From assembly GCA_965366365.1 (NCBI GenBank), contig CBDUEV010000013.1, positions 1 to 56,526 on the forward strand: a stretch of DNA of 56,526 nt, in the 5' to 3' direction. The translations under genes were made by a program, and so were the position numbers. Position 1 is the first letter of the stretch; each line of letters begins with the position of its first letter. This stretch comes from CBDUEV01 sp965366365 (GTDB lineage: Bacteria; Actinomycetota; Acidimicrobiia; Spongiisociales; JAENVV01). Below the pieces are notes generated by a model. The model saw nothing but the letters and a program-made list of their open reading frames with translations, had not been told where the DNA came from and did no database searches. This document shows positions 23,521 through 30,216 of this stretch, piece by piece.

Positions 23521-24084
23521 ATGTGGGGAGCGATTCTCGCCGGCGGGGCGAGCACCAGAATGGGCACCGACAAGGCCACTGTCGAGATCGGCGGTGTGCC
23601 GATGATCGACTACGTGGCCGGCGTGGCTCGACAGGTGACACGCCCGGTCATCGTCGTGGGTGGGGTCGAACGATCGGGAACCCTGCGGACGATTCCCGAC
23701 GCCGGCGCCCCCCATCAGGGCCCCCTGGCGGGTGTGGTGGCAGCACTCCGAGCCGCCGAAGGGCCGATCCTGGCCCTGGCGGTGGACCAGCCGTTCGTCC
23801 AACGAGAATTCCTCGAGCAGCTTCTGGCCCGTTTCGACGGGCACCGACCCGTGGTGCCGGTGGACCAGGGCGTGCTCCAGGTGACCTGCGCCGTCTATCC
23901 ATCGGGCTTTCTCGCCCTGGGCGAACGGCACCTCCAAGAGGGCGGATCACTGTGGAGGGCCCTGCGCGAATCCGACCTCGACGCATGGAAGGATTGGCCT
24001 GGAGATGGTCGCTCCTGGCTGAGCATCGACACGCCCGAGGCGCTCGAGGAAGCGATCGGCCGCTTCGGTCACCCGCCGATATAG
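23521..24084 (+). CDS. mobA: Molybdenum cofactor guanylyltransferase MobA
   Basis: The 187-residue protein has the nucleotide-binding start 'ILAGGASTRMGTDKA', then 'GPLAGVVAALRAA', and 'LALAVDQPFVQREFL' (D-Q-P in place of D-M-P). MobA attaches GMP to molybdopterin to give MGD, the cofactor form needed by the DMSO-reductase-type enzyme at 14498. The last 16 bases overlap the convergent moaA gene. The 14-bp tandem repeat sits immediately upstream. Confidence 0.92.
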   Translation: MWGAILAGGASTRMGTDKATVEIGGVPMIDYVAGVARQVTRPVIVVGGVERSGTLRTIPDAGAPHQGPLAGVVAALRAAEGPILALAVDQPFVQREFLEQLLARFDGHRPVVPVDQGVLQVTCAVYPSGFLALGERHLQEGGSLWRALRESDLDAWKDWPGDGRSWLSIDTPEALEEAIGRFGHPPI

Positions 24085-25070
24085 GACATTTCGACTTTGG
24101 GTAGGTCGACCGTCTGGCTGGAGCGGATCTCCGAATAGCGGTCCTTGCGGTTGCCCCAGACCGAGCTGATCAATTCGAGGAGTTCCTCGTCGGTGGCGCC
24201 GGAGCGGATCGGCCCGCGCAAGTCCTGGCCAAACCCGGCGAACAGACATGTGTAGAGGGTGCCTTCGGCGGAGATGCGCGCCCGGGTGCATGTGGAACAG
24301 AACGGCATCGTCACCGAGCTGATCAGACCGATCTCACCCGCGCCGTCCTTGTATCGCCACCGGCTGGCCACCTCGCCTCGATAGTTGGGATCGGACGGCT
24401 CGAGCGGGAACGCCTCGTTGATGGCCGCCACGATCTCACTGCTCGGAACGACGTCGTCGAGCCGCCAACCATTGGTGGTCCCCACGTCCATGAACTCTAT
24501 GAACCTGACGATGTGCCCTGTGCCGCGGAAATGGCGAGCCATGTCGACGACCGTGTGATCGTTGACTCCGCGCTTGACGACCATGTTCACCTTGATCGGC
24601 GTCAAACCGGCGGCCGCAGCAGCCTCGATGCCCTCGAGCACCTTCGTGGCCGAGAAGCCCACGTCGTTCATCGCCATGAACACCTCGTCGTCCAGCGAGT
24701 CGAGGCTCACGGTCACCCGGCTCAGCCCGGCCTCGGCGAGGCTCTCCGCCTGACGCGCCAGAAGGGCGCCGTTGGTCGTGAGTGTGAGGTCGTCGACCCC
24801 GGGGATAGTCGCCAGCATTCGGATGAGGTCATCGAGGTGTCGTCTGAGGAGTGGCTCCCCACCGGTGATTCGAACTTTGCCGACCCCCACCCCGGCGAAC
24901 AGACGGGTCAGGCGGGCGATCTCCTCGAACGAGAGCAGCATCTCGCGGGCGAGGAACTCATACTCTCTGCCGAAGATCTCTTTGGGCATGCAGTAGCGAC
25001 ACCGGAAATTACACCGGTCAGTCACGGAGAGTCGGAGGTCGCGAAGAGGGCGACCCAGCGTGTCGTTCAC
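24069..25070 (-). CDS. moaA: GTP 3',8-cyclase MoaA
   Basis: The 333-residue radical SAM enzyme starts at GTG 25070. The N-terminal cluster motif C20-x3-C24-x2-C27 ('CNFRCRYCMPKE'), 'RITGGEPLLRR', and the C-terminal second cluster ('FCSTCTRARISAEGTLYTC') are all present, as is the terminal Gly-Gly needed for activity. It performs the first step of molybdenum cofactor synthesis. It lies only 9 bases after the CstR-like gene on the same strand, so the two form an operon under that repressor's own promoter. Confidence 0.95.
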   Translation of the reverse strand: MNDTLGRPLRDLRLSVTDRCNFRCRYCMPKEIFGREYEFLAREMLLSFEEIARLTRLFAGVGVGKVRITGGEPLLRRHLDDLIRMLATIPGVDDLTLTTNGALLARQAESLAEAGLSRVTVSLDSLDDEVFMAMNDVGFSATKVLEGIEAAAAAGLTPIKVNMVVKRGVNDHTVVDMARHFRGTGHIVRFIEFMDVGTTNGWRLDDVVPSSEIVAAINEAFPLEPSDPNYRGEVASRWRYKDGAGEIGLISSVTMPFCSTCTRARISAEGTLYTCLFAGFGQDLRGPIRSGATDEELLELISSVWGNRKDRYSEIRSSQTVDLPKVEMSYIGG

Positions 25071-25079
25071 ACAGACAGC

Positions 25080-25349
25080 CTATCTCAGGCTCATGAACAG
25101 TTTTTCGATTTCTGCCGGCGTGTAACCGTCTTCGGCAGCGGTCTCCTCGTCGAGTAGGCATTCGCGCAGTTGGCTCGCCAGGAGTTTGAACCCGGCCCTC
25201 TCCAACGCCTTCGTCGCTGCCGCGATCTGCTGGAAGACGTCCCGGCACTCTCGGTCCTCGTTGATCATGCGGATGATCCCGCCGATCTGTCCCTCGACCC
25301 TCCTCAGCCGACGAACCGCGTCATCCTTGGTCTCCTGCTCGAACTGCAT
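25080..25349 (-). CDS. CsoR/CstR-family repressor, CstR-like (persulfide-sensing type)
   Basis: The 89-residue all-helical DUF156 protein starts at ATG 25349 (AGAGGTGAGG upstream). It has Cys35 ('EDRECRDVFQQIAA') and Cys64 ('ASQLRECLLDE'). Copper-sensing CsoR uses Cys-His-Cys with His four residues before the second Cys; here that position is Gln60, so the Cu(I) site is incomplete. Two cysteines without the His is the pattern of CstR, which senses sulfane sulfur by cross-linking the cysteines. Context supports this: two rhodanese genes carry matching operators. Its own promoter carries one too, implying autoregulation. Confidence 0.88.
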   Translation of the reverse strand: MQFEQETKDDAVRRLRRVEGQIGGIIRMINEDRECRDVFQQIAAATKALERAGFKLLASQLRECLLDEETAAEDGYTPAEIEKLFMSLR

Positions 25350-25373
25350 CGCCCTCACCTCTGATTCGATACC

Positions 25374-25391
25374 GATACCCCGTAGGGTACC
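25374..25391 (-). promoter_or_regulatory. CsoR/CstR-type operator in the csoR-like/moaA promoter
   Basis: GATACCC-CGTA-GGGTACC has the same 7-4-7 layout as the sites at 13630 and 25890, with core TACCC-N4-GGGTA. On the minus strand it sits between a weak TTGCGG and TATCGA, 24 bases before the ATG. Confidence 0.8.
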
Positions 25392-25498
25392 GCAACCCGG
25401 ATGGATTGCCGCCAGAAACCGGCTCCCCGAACAATGTCGCCCCGAGCAGGCCACGTAACGGCGTATGCTCGGGAGGTCACCCAACCTCGAGGAGCTCA

Positions 25499-25872
25499 AT
25501 GCGCAGTGTCTCGCTTGCCCTCGTAGCCGCGTCGCTTCTTCTCCCGTCCGCAGCATCCGCGCAGTCTTCGGATCCGATCGTGGTGCTCGAAGGTGCGACC
25601 TAGCGACACACCCACGACGCTGCGGTTACGCCGCCAAGCTCTGTGGGTCAGCGCCACTGTTGTGGATGGCGGAGAGACGACCGTCTTTGGAACATCCCCC
25701 GACGACTCGGCGGTTACGGACCACCTGACGCTCTGGGCCGACCAAGGTTCCTGAGGCCGCCGGCACCGGCTATTCCCAGGAACTGCTCCGCAGGCGCCTG
25801 GCGCCCGACGGAATGGTCATCGCAGCCAACAGGCTCATTCAAGGGATGTCGACACGAGCGAGTCTGGAATAA
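25499..25872 (+). pseudogene. Remnant of a secreted-protein gene with frameshifts and a stop
   Basis: An ATG with GGAG upstream opens 34 residues that are a textbook signal peptide ('MRSVSLALVAASLLLPSAAS', then 'AQSSDPIVVLEGAT') and then hit TAG at 25601. Protein-like sequence continues in another frame ('VVDGGETTVFGTSPDDSAV' region to a TGA at 25752) and then in the third frame ('GYSQELLRRRLAPDGMVIA' region to TAA at 25870). This pattern fits one small exported protein broken by two frameshifts. No family is recognised, and a short functional peptide cannot be excluded. Apart from the operators, nothing else is seen between 25350 and 25946. Confidence 0.4.
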
Positions 25873-25882
25873 CCACCGGAGC

Positions 25883-25911
25883 TTGGCGTTATACCCCCCC
25901 GAGTATATGAT
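25883..25911 (+). promoter_or_regulatory. Promoter and CsoR/CstR-type operator of the single-domain rhodanese gene
   Basis: TTGGCG (25883-25888) and TATGAT (25906-25911) are separated by 17 bases. The operator TATACCC-CCCC-GAGTATA (25890-25907; one mismatch in the arms) fills the spacer and enters the -10 box, so a bound repressor would block RNA polymerase. Confidence 0.78.
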
Positions 25912-25946
25912 GATCCCGCCAACAGTACCTCAGGAGGCCGAGAGCC

Positions 25947-26243
25947 ATGGTCGAGCAAGTCGAGAGTTCACAGTGGAAACGATGGGTCGATGAGCACGAC
26001 GCCGTCATCATCGATGTCCGGGAGGCCTTCGAATGGTCGTTCGGAACCCTCCCGGAATCCGAGTTGATCCCCCTGGCGTCATTGGCGCAGGAGTCGGCCC
26101 GGTTGGACAAGAACACGCCGCTCCTCATGGTGTGCCGGTCGGGAAACCGCAGCCAGCACGCCGCCTTGCTCCTCAAACAGCTCGGTCACACGCAAGTGGC
26201 CAACCTGACGGGCGGCGTCGTCGCCCTCGGCATGGCCGCCTGA
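25947..26243 (+). CDS. Single-domain rhodanese
   Basis: The 98-residue cytoplasmic protein starts at ATG with AGGAGG 10 bases upstream. It has 'AVIIDVREAFEWSFGTLP', the active-site loop 'MVCRSGNRS' with Cys63, and 'VANLTGGVVALGMA'. It would transfer sulfane sulfur, for example from persulfides to TusA or to a thiol acceptor. A CstR-type operator overlaps its promoter, so it should be induced when sulfane sulfur accumulates. Confidence 0.92.
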   Translation: MVEQVESSQWKRWVDEHDAVIIDVREAFEWSFGTLPESELIPLASLAQESARLDKNTPLLMVCRSGNRSQHAALLLKQLGHTQVANLTGGVVALGMAA

Positions 26244-26280
26244 CCTCACTCATCGTGGTCAACCAGCGGCTCCTCAATCG

Positions 26281-26326
26281 AACCCAGGGTTCTAGACCGC
26301 CAAAACGGCGGTGTAGAACCCTGGGT
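26281..26326 (+). terminator. Long hairpin after the rhodanese gene
   Basis: AACCCAGGGTTCTA (26281-26294) pairs perfectly with 26313+1 to 26326. After one G/G mismatch ACCGCC pairs with GGCGGT around loop AAAAC. The 46-base structure lies 38 bases after the rhodanese stop. It works as a terminator by shape; it could also be a dispersed palindromic element. Confidence 0.65.
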
Positions 26327-26370
26327 TCGCACCAACGGTCACGGAAGGTGACGGGAGGGTACCGTTAGGC

Positions 26371-26742
26371 ATGACTCATAGGGCCTCATTTGCCACCGCC
26401 ATCGGATGCATCGACGGCCGCATCCAAACAACCCTCAACGAGTGGGTGCGCCAAGTGGCCGGCGTGGAATACGTCGACACCATCACGTGGCCGGGCGCCA
26501 ACGGCGCCCTGGCCGATGGGGAAATCGGGGGGATCCGGCGGGCCCTGGAAATCTCCGCCTCGGCACACGGATCGCGCCTCGTCGTCGTGGCCGGCCACCA
26601 CGACTGTGCCGCCCACCCCGGCACGGCAGAGGAGCACCGGCTGATCGTCGCCAAGGCCGTCGAACGGGTCCGCTCGTGGAACCTCCCGGTCGAAGTCATC
26701 GGCGCCTGGATCGGTCCCGACTGGAAGCCCGAACGGGTATGA
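26371..26742 (+). CDS. Minimal beta-carbonic-anhydrase-like zinc protein
   Basis: The 123-residue protein has the beta-carbonic-anhydrase zinc site: C13-I-D15-G-R17 near the start and 'GHHDCAAHP' with H76-x2-C79. The Asp-Arg pair (D15/R17) needed for catalysis in that family is kept. It is far shorter than usual beta-CAs (about 200 residues) and lacks the extra helices. Related small enzymes hydrate CO2, COS or CS2. Its place between two rhodanese genes makes a sulfur substrate such as COS worth considering, but this is inference. Confidence 0.75.
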   Translation: MTHRASFATAIGCIDGRIQTTLNEWVRQVAGVEYVDTITWPGANGALADGEIGGIRRALEISASAHGSRLVVVAGHHDCAAHPGTAEEHRLIVAKAVERVRSWNLPVEVIGAWIGPDWKPERV

Positions 26743-26830
26743 CACCGGCCACGAACTCGAACCGAATCTCATGGCGGGCCTGCACCGGCCGTCCCGCCAC
26801 CTCCCACAGTCACTAAAGGAGCACCACCAC

Positions 26831-28186
26831 ATGGACATCCGCTCGATACGCACCACCAGCCTCGGTGATGCCACCTATATCGTTCGCCACGGCACGCACG
26901 CCATCGTCGTCGATCCTCAGCGCGACATCGACCGATTTCGCGACGAGATCGGCGACCTGACCCTGACACACGTCCTCGAAACCCACGTCCACAACGACTA
27001 CATCTCGGGGGGTCGCACCCTCGCAGCCGAGACCGGCGCCGACCTCGTCCTGCCGGCCGGTTCCGGAGCCGGATTCGCCTTCGTGCCCGCCTTTCACCTC
27101 GAGGAGTTCGAGAGCGGCCCCGGACTCTCGATCCGGCCACTGCACACCCCCGGTCACACCCCCGAGCACACGAGCTACCTCGTGCTGGTCGACGGAGTGC
27201 CGACCGCCGTGTTCACCGGCGGCAGCCTTCTCGTCGGTGCGGCCGGGCGCTCCGATCTGCTCGGCGTCGAATATGCCGAACAGCTCTCCACGCTCCAATA
27301 CGGATCGTTGCAGCGGCTCGCGCAGCTGCCGGACGAAACCGGGGTCTATCCGACCCACGGAGAGGGGTCCTTCTGCACGGCGTCTGGCGCCGGGCGGACA
27401 ACCTCCACCATCGCCCAGGAGAAGGCGGAGAATCCGCTCTACCGATTCACCACTGCCTCCGAGTTCGTCGCCAACCAACTCGACGTGCTCGTGCCCTACC
27501 CCACCTACTACGCCCACATGGGCCCGGCGAACCGTCTAGGCCCGGACCCGATGCCCGACACGACCGTTCCGCAGCTGTCACCCGACGACGTCACCGAACA
27601 TGTGGCAGCCGGAGGAACGGTGGTGGACGTTCGTGATCGCCACGCCTTCGCGGCAGGCCATCTGCCTGGCTCGATCGGTATCGAGTATGGAGATTCGTTT
27701 GCTCCGTGGGCGGGGTGGGTGCTCGACTACAACGCTCCCCTCGTCCTGGTCGCCGACGCCGATCAGGACCCGAGCTGGGGGGCCACCGAGCTCGGGCGCA
27801 TCGGATTCGAGAAGGTGAGAGGAGTGCTCCGCGGTGTCGAAGAATGGCGAGCCTCGGGCCGGGATCTGGCGTCGTATCAGAACGTCACGATCGGCGATCT
27901 GACCTCCGCAATGGCGTCTGACCCCGATCTCCAGGTCGTCGACGTTCGAGACCCCAAGGAATGGGAGGCCGGCCATCTCCCTGGCTCCGTCCATCACTAC
28001 GTACCCGACTTCGATTCGACCCTCCCCACGGGCATCGACCCCGGCCGACCGATGTGGCTCGTGTGCCGAACCGGCAACCGCGCTTCGATCGCGGCCGGGA
28101 TGGTCGAGCGCCTGGGCGGCACCCCCATCGTGGTCGCCACCGGCGGCGTTCCGGATGCTCTGGTGAGAACGGCATCAGCAGGCTGA
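26831..28186 (+). CDS. Metallo-beta-lactamase-fold protein with two C-terminal rhodanese domains
   Basis: The 451-residue protein starts at ATG 26831 (AAAGGAG upstream). Residues 1-235 are an ETHE1-related MBL fold with 'ETHVHNDYISGG' (H52, H54, D56; the usual following His is Tyr57), 'HTPGHTPEHTSY' and 'YPTHGEGSFC'. Two rhodanese domains follow. The first ('VVDVRDRHAFAAGHLPGSIG' region) has 'VLVADADQD' where the active Cys should be, so it is inactive. The second has 'LVCRTGNRAS' with Cys412. This is the CstB-like layout (dioxygenase-pseudorhodanese-rhodanese), predicted to turn persulfides into sulfite and thiosulfate. Confidence 0.88.
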   Translation: MDIRSIRTTSLGDATYIVRHGTHAIVVDPQRDIDRFRDEIGDLTLTHVLETHVHNDYISGGRTLAAETGADLVLPAGSGAGFAFVPAFHLEEFESGPGLSIRPLHTPGHTPEHTSYLVLVDGVPTAVFTGGSLLVGAAGRSDLLGVEYAEQLSTLQYGSLQRLAQLPDETGVYPTHGEGSFCTASGAGRTTSTIAQEKAENPLYRFTTASEFVANQLDVLVPYPTYYAHMGPANRLGPDPMPDTTVPQLSPDDVTEHVAAGGTVVDVRDRHAFAAGHLPGSIGIEYGDSFAPWAGWVLDYNAPLVLVADADQDPSWGATELGRIGFEKVRGVLRGVEEWRASGRDLASYQNVTIGDLTSAMASDPDLQVVDVRDPKEWEAGHLPGSVHHYVPDFDSTLPTGIDPGRPMWLVCRTGNRASIAAGMVERLGGTPIVVATGGVPDALVRTASAG

Positions 28187-28261
28187 AGATCCCCGACAGC
28201 CAGTCGACGACCACCAAGGTCCACGTCTAGCGTGGGCCAGGTAGCCAACGAAGGAAGCCCC

Positions 28262-28732
28262 ATGGCACCCGACCTGCACCCGGACCTCGAGTCCCTGGCG
28301 TTCCTCATCGGGACCTGGCGGGGCCACGGGCGGGGCGAGTACCCCACCATCGAGAACTTCACCTACGAAGAAGAAGTGACCTTCGGGCACGTCGGAAAAC
28401 CGTTTCTGGTGTATCACCAGAGAACATGGTCACCGGGCGGTGACCCACTCCACACGGAGCACGGGTATCTGCGACCGGGAGGCGTCCACGGACCCGAGCT
28501 GGTGATAGCCCAACCCACCGGCGTCGTGGAGATCCACGTGGGCCCGCTGACCGGCACAAAACTCGAATTTCGGGCTCGTTCGGTCGCCTTGAGTCCCTCG
28601 GCGAAGAGCGTCACCGCCGTGTCGAGAGCGATCGAGGTGCTGGACGGCGTGCTTCGGTATCGCCTCGACATGGCGGCGGTCGACCAACCACTGCAGTTCC
28701 ATCTGGAAGCGGCTCTCGAACGCCAGCCGTAA
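28262..28732 (+). CDS. Nitrobindin-like heme-binding beta-barrel protein
   Basis: The 156-residue protein starts at ATG 28262. Family signatures are 'LAFLIGTWRGHGRGEYPTI' with 'FTYEEEVTFGHVGKPFLVY' and the C-terminal 'QPLQFHLEAALER', whose His is the predicted proximal heme ligand. Nitrobindins bind ferric heme and isomerise peroxynitrite or bind NO; many bacterial members are uncharacterised. It lies 75 bases after the MBL-rhodanese gene, so co-transcription is possible. Confidence 0.9.
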   Translation: MAPDLHPDLESLAFLIGTWRGHGRGEYPTIENFTYEEEVTFGHVGKPFLVYHQRTWSPGGDPLHTEHGYLRPGGVHGPELVIAQPTGVVEIHVGPLTGTKLEFRARSVALSPSAKSVTAVSRAIEVLDGVLRYRLDMAAVDQPLQFHLEAALERQP

Positions 28733-28990
28733 CCGACGACCCGAGCATCGCAGACCCCGTCGAGGTTTGTTCGATGTGCCCAACGGCTTGATCCTCCACG
28801 CCTATGCGATCGATGCGGCCACGGTTCAGTTCGACGTCGTGGTGATGGTGTCACGCTCGACGAAATGCACAAGCCAAACATCTCGGACCTGCCGTGCACG
28901 CCCGACAGGCAGTTGCCTGGCGCTGAACCTGCGTCACTCGAAACGACACCGACCTTGCTCACGCTGGATTCGTAAGTCGAACCCCGGCTC
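28733..28990. other. Intergenic stretch without recognised gene
   Basis: Convergent space between the nitrobindin-like and GerMN-lipoprotein genes. Open frames on both strands lack domain, signal or consistent codon character. No hairpin, tRNA or repeat was seen. Confidence 0.5.
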
Positions 28991-30043
28991 CTACGGAACG
29001 TACTGTTCCTCGATGAGGGTCACTGCGCCCCCAACCGTGGTGATCCACACCCCCGGTTGCGAGTCTCGCTCCTCACGCTCGACCAGCCAGGACGCGTAGT
29101 CGGTTCGGGCCACCGTGGCCGGGTCGCCGAGGTCGGGCAGCCAGACCACCTCCGTGCCGGCGGCCACCTCCAACGTGCGATCCAACTCCGTCGAGTTGCG
29201 CACGTAGTAGTCGTTGGGCGGCGGGGATTCCTCTCCGTCTTGGGCCGCCGCCTCCGCCGCAGGGGCACCGTTGAACCAGCAGGCCAAATCGAAGGCCAGC
29301 GTGGTCTCGGACATCTCGTCGAGGTAGCCGAACCAGGTGCCGTCCGGCAGCTGGGTGGCGCCGGGAACGCATCCGGAACCAAGCGCAGACTCCACCACAG
29401 AGAGCTCGACGACAGTCGCCCCTTCCCGGTCGTACTCGGTGCATTCACGTTGGAGCCAGTTGAAGAACAAGGAGCAGCTCCCCACCACGGAGTAGCGAAC
29501 TCGCTCGACATTGGGATGCTGGAGCGCCGTGGCGTTCAGTTGGCTGAGCAGCGCCTCACTGCCACAGCTGGTCGAGGCGTCATCGAGATCCGACCTCAGA
29601 TCGACGAAGTCGACCAGCAGCAGGCCGTCCTCCAGACTGATCGAGGTGATGACCTCGGCCGTATCCGTCGAGAAGAAGGAGCTCGCCCCGGACTCGGCTT
29701 CTTCTTCGGTGGGTCCGCCAACCAGGGCTGCAAGGGAAACCTCGATCGGATCGTCGCCTGCCGGAACCTTCACCGTGAACCCCTCGACCATGCTGCAATC
29801 CGAGCCGTCGCCCACCGAGAAGAACACCTCCACCGACTCCACCGGGGGCGGCTCGGTAGTGGTGGTGGTAGAGGTGGCGACGATCGAGGTCGTGGTTGCG
29901 CCGGTGGTCGTGGAGGTGGTGGAGGCGGGCGTCACGGAAGTGACAGAGGCAGGGGCGGAGGTGGCCGGGGCCCCACCGGAGCAAGCAGCCAACAGCAAGA
30001 CCATGGCCAGGATCGATATCGGTATCCTCGTCATCTCGCTCAT
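28991..30043 (-). CDS. Lipoprotein with GerMN domain
   Basis: About 350 residues. The start may be ATG 30043 (M-S-E-M-T-R) or 30034 (M-T-R-I-P-I). The signal peptide has a lipobox 'LLLAACSGG'. A Thr/Ser/Ala-rich linker follows, then a GerMN domain (roughly residues 80-200: 'VEVFFSVGDGSDCSMVEGFTV' region and 'LLLVDFVDLRSDLDDAS'), a fold found in spore-germination and envelope proteins. The C-terminal half has several Cys and is not recognised. The protein is probably anchored outside the membrane and binds another envelope component. Confidence 0.8.
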   Translation of the reverse strand: MSEMTRIPISILAMVLLLAACSGGAPATSAPASVTSVTPASTTSTTTGATTTSIVATSTTTTTEPPPVESVEVFFSVGDGSDCSMVEGFTVKVPAGDDPIEVSLAALVGGPTEEEAESGASSFFSTDTAEVITSISLEDGLLLVDFVDLRSDLDDASTSCGSEALLSQLNATALQHPNVERVRYSVVGSCSLFFNWLQRECTEYDREGATVVELSVVESALGSGCVPGATQLPDGTWFGYLDEMSETTLAFDLACWFNGAPAAEAAAQDGEESPPPNDYYVRNSTELDRTLEVAAGTEVVWLPDLGDPATVARTDYASWLVEREERDSQPGVWITTVGGAVTLIEEQYVP

Positions 30044-30216
30044 CCTTCGACACCCGTAGCTGACCGGTCTTCCATGGTGCACGCTAGTGCTCGTGGCTTC
30101 CCGTTGGGTTCCACCCGCCGGGGGTCATCATGATCGGTAGCCTGAAATGGCGATGCTTGGTCAATACCGAATCTCGACGACCGACTCCGAGCGCCGAAGG
30201 TAGGGGACGCTGAGAC

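Noticed and set aside
25080..25349. Copper-sensing CsoR
   Set aside because: The His of the Cys-His-Cys copper site is replaced by Gln60 and the matching operators control rhodanese genes, not copper exporters.
28767..29099. Plus-strand open frame of 110 codons
   Set aside because: Composition is Arg/Ser/Cys-rich without domain or signal features and it runs into the GerMN lipoprotein gene on the other strand.
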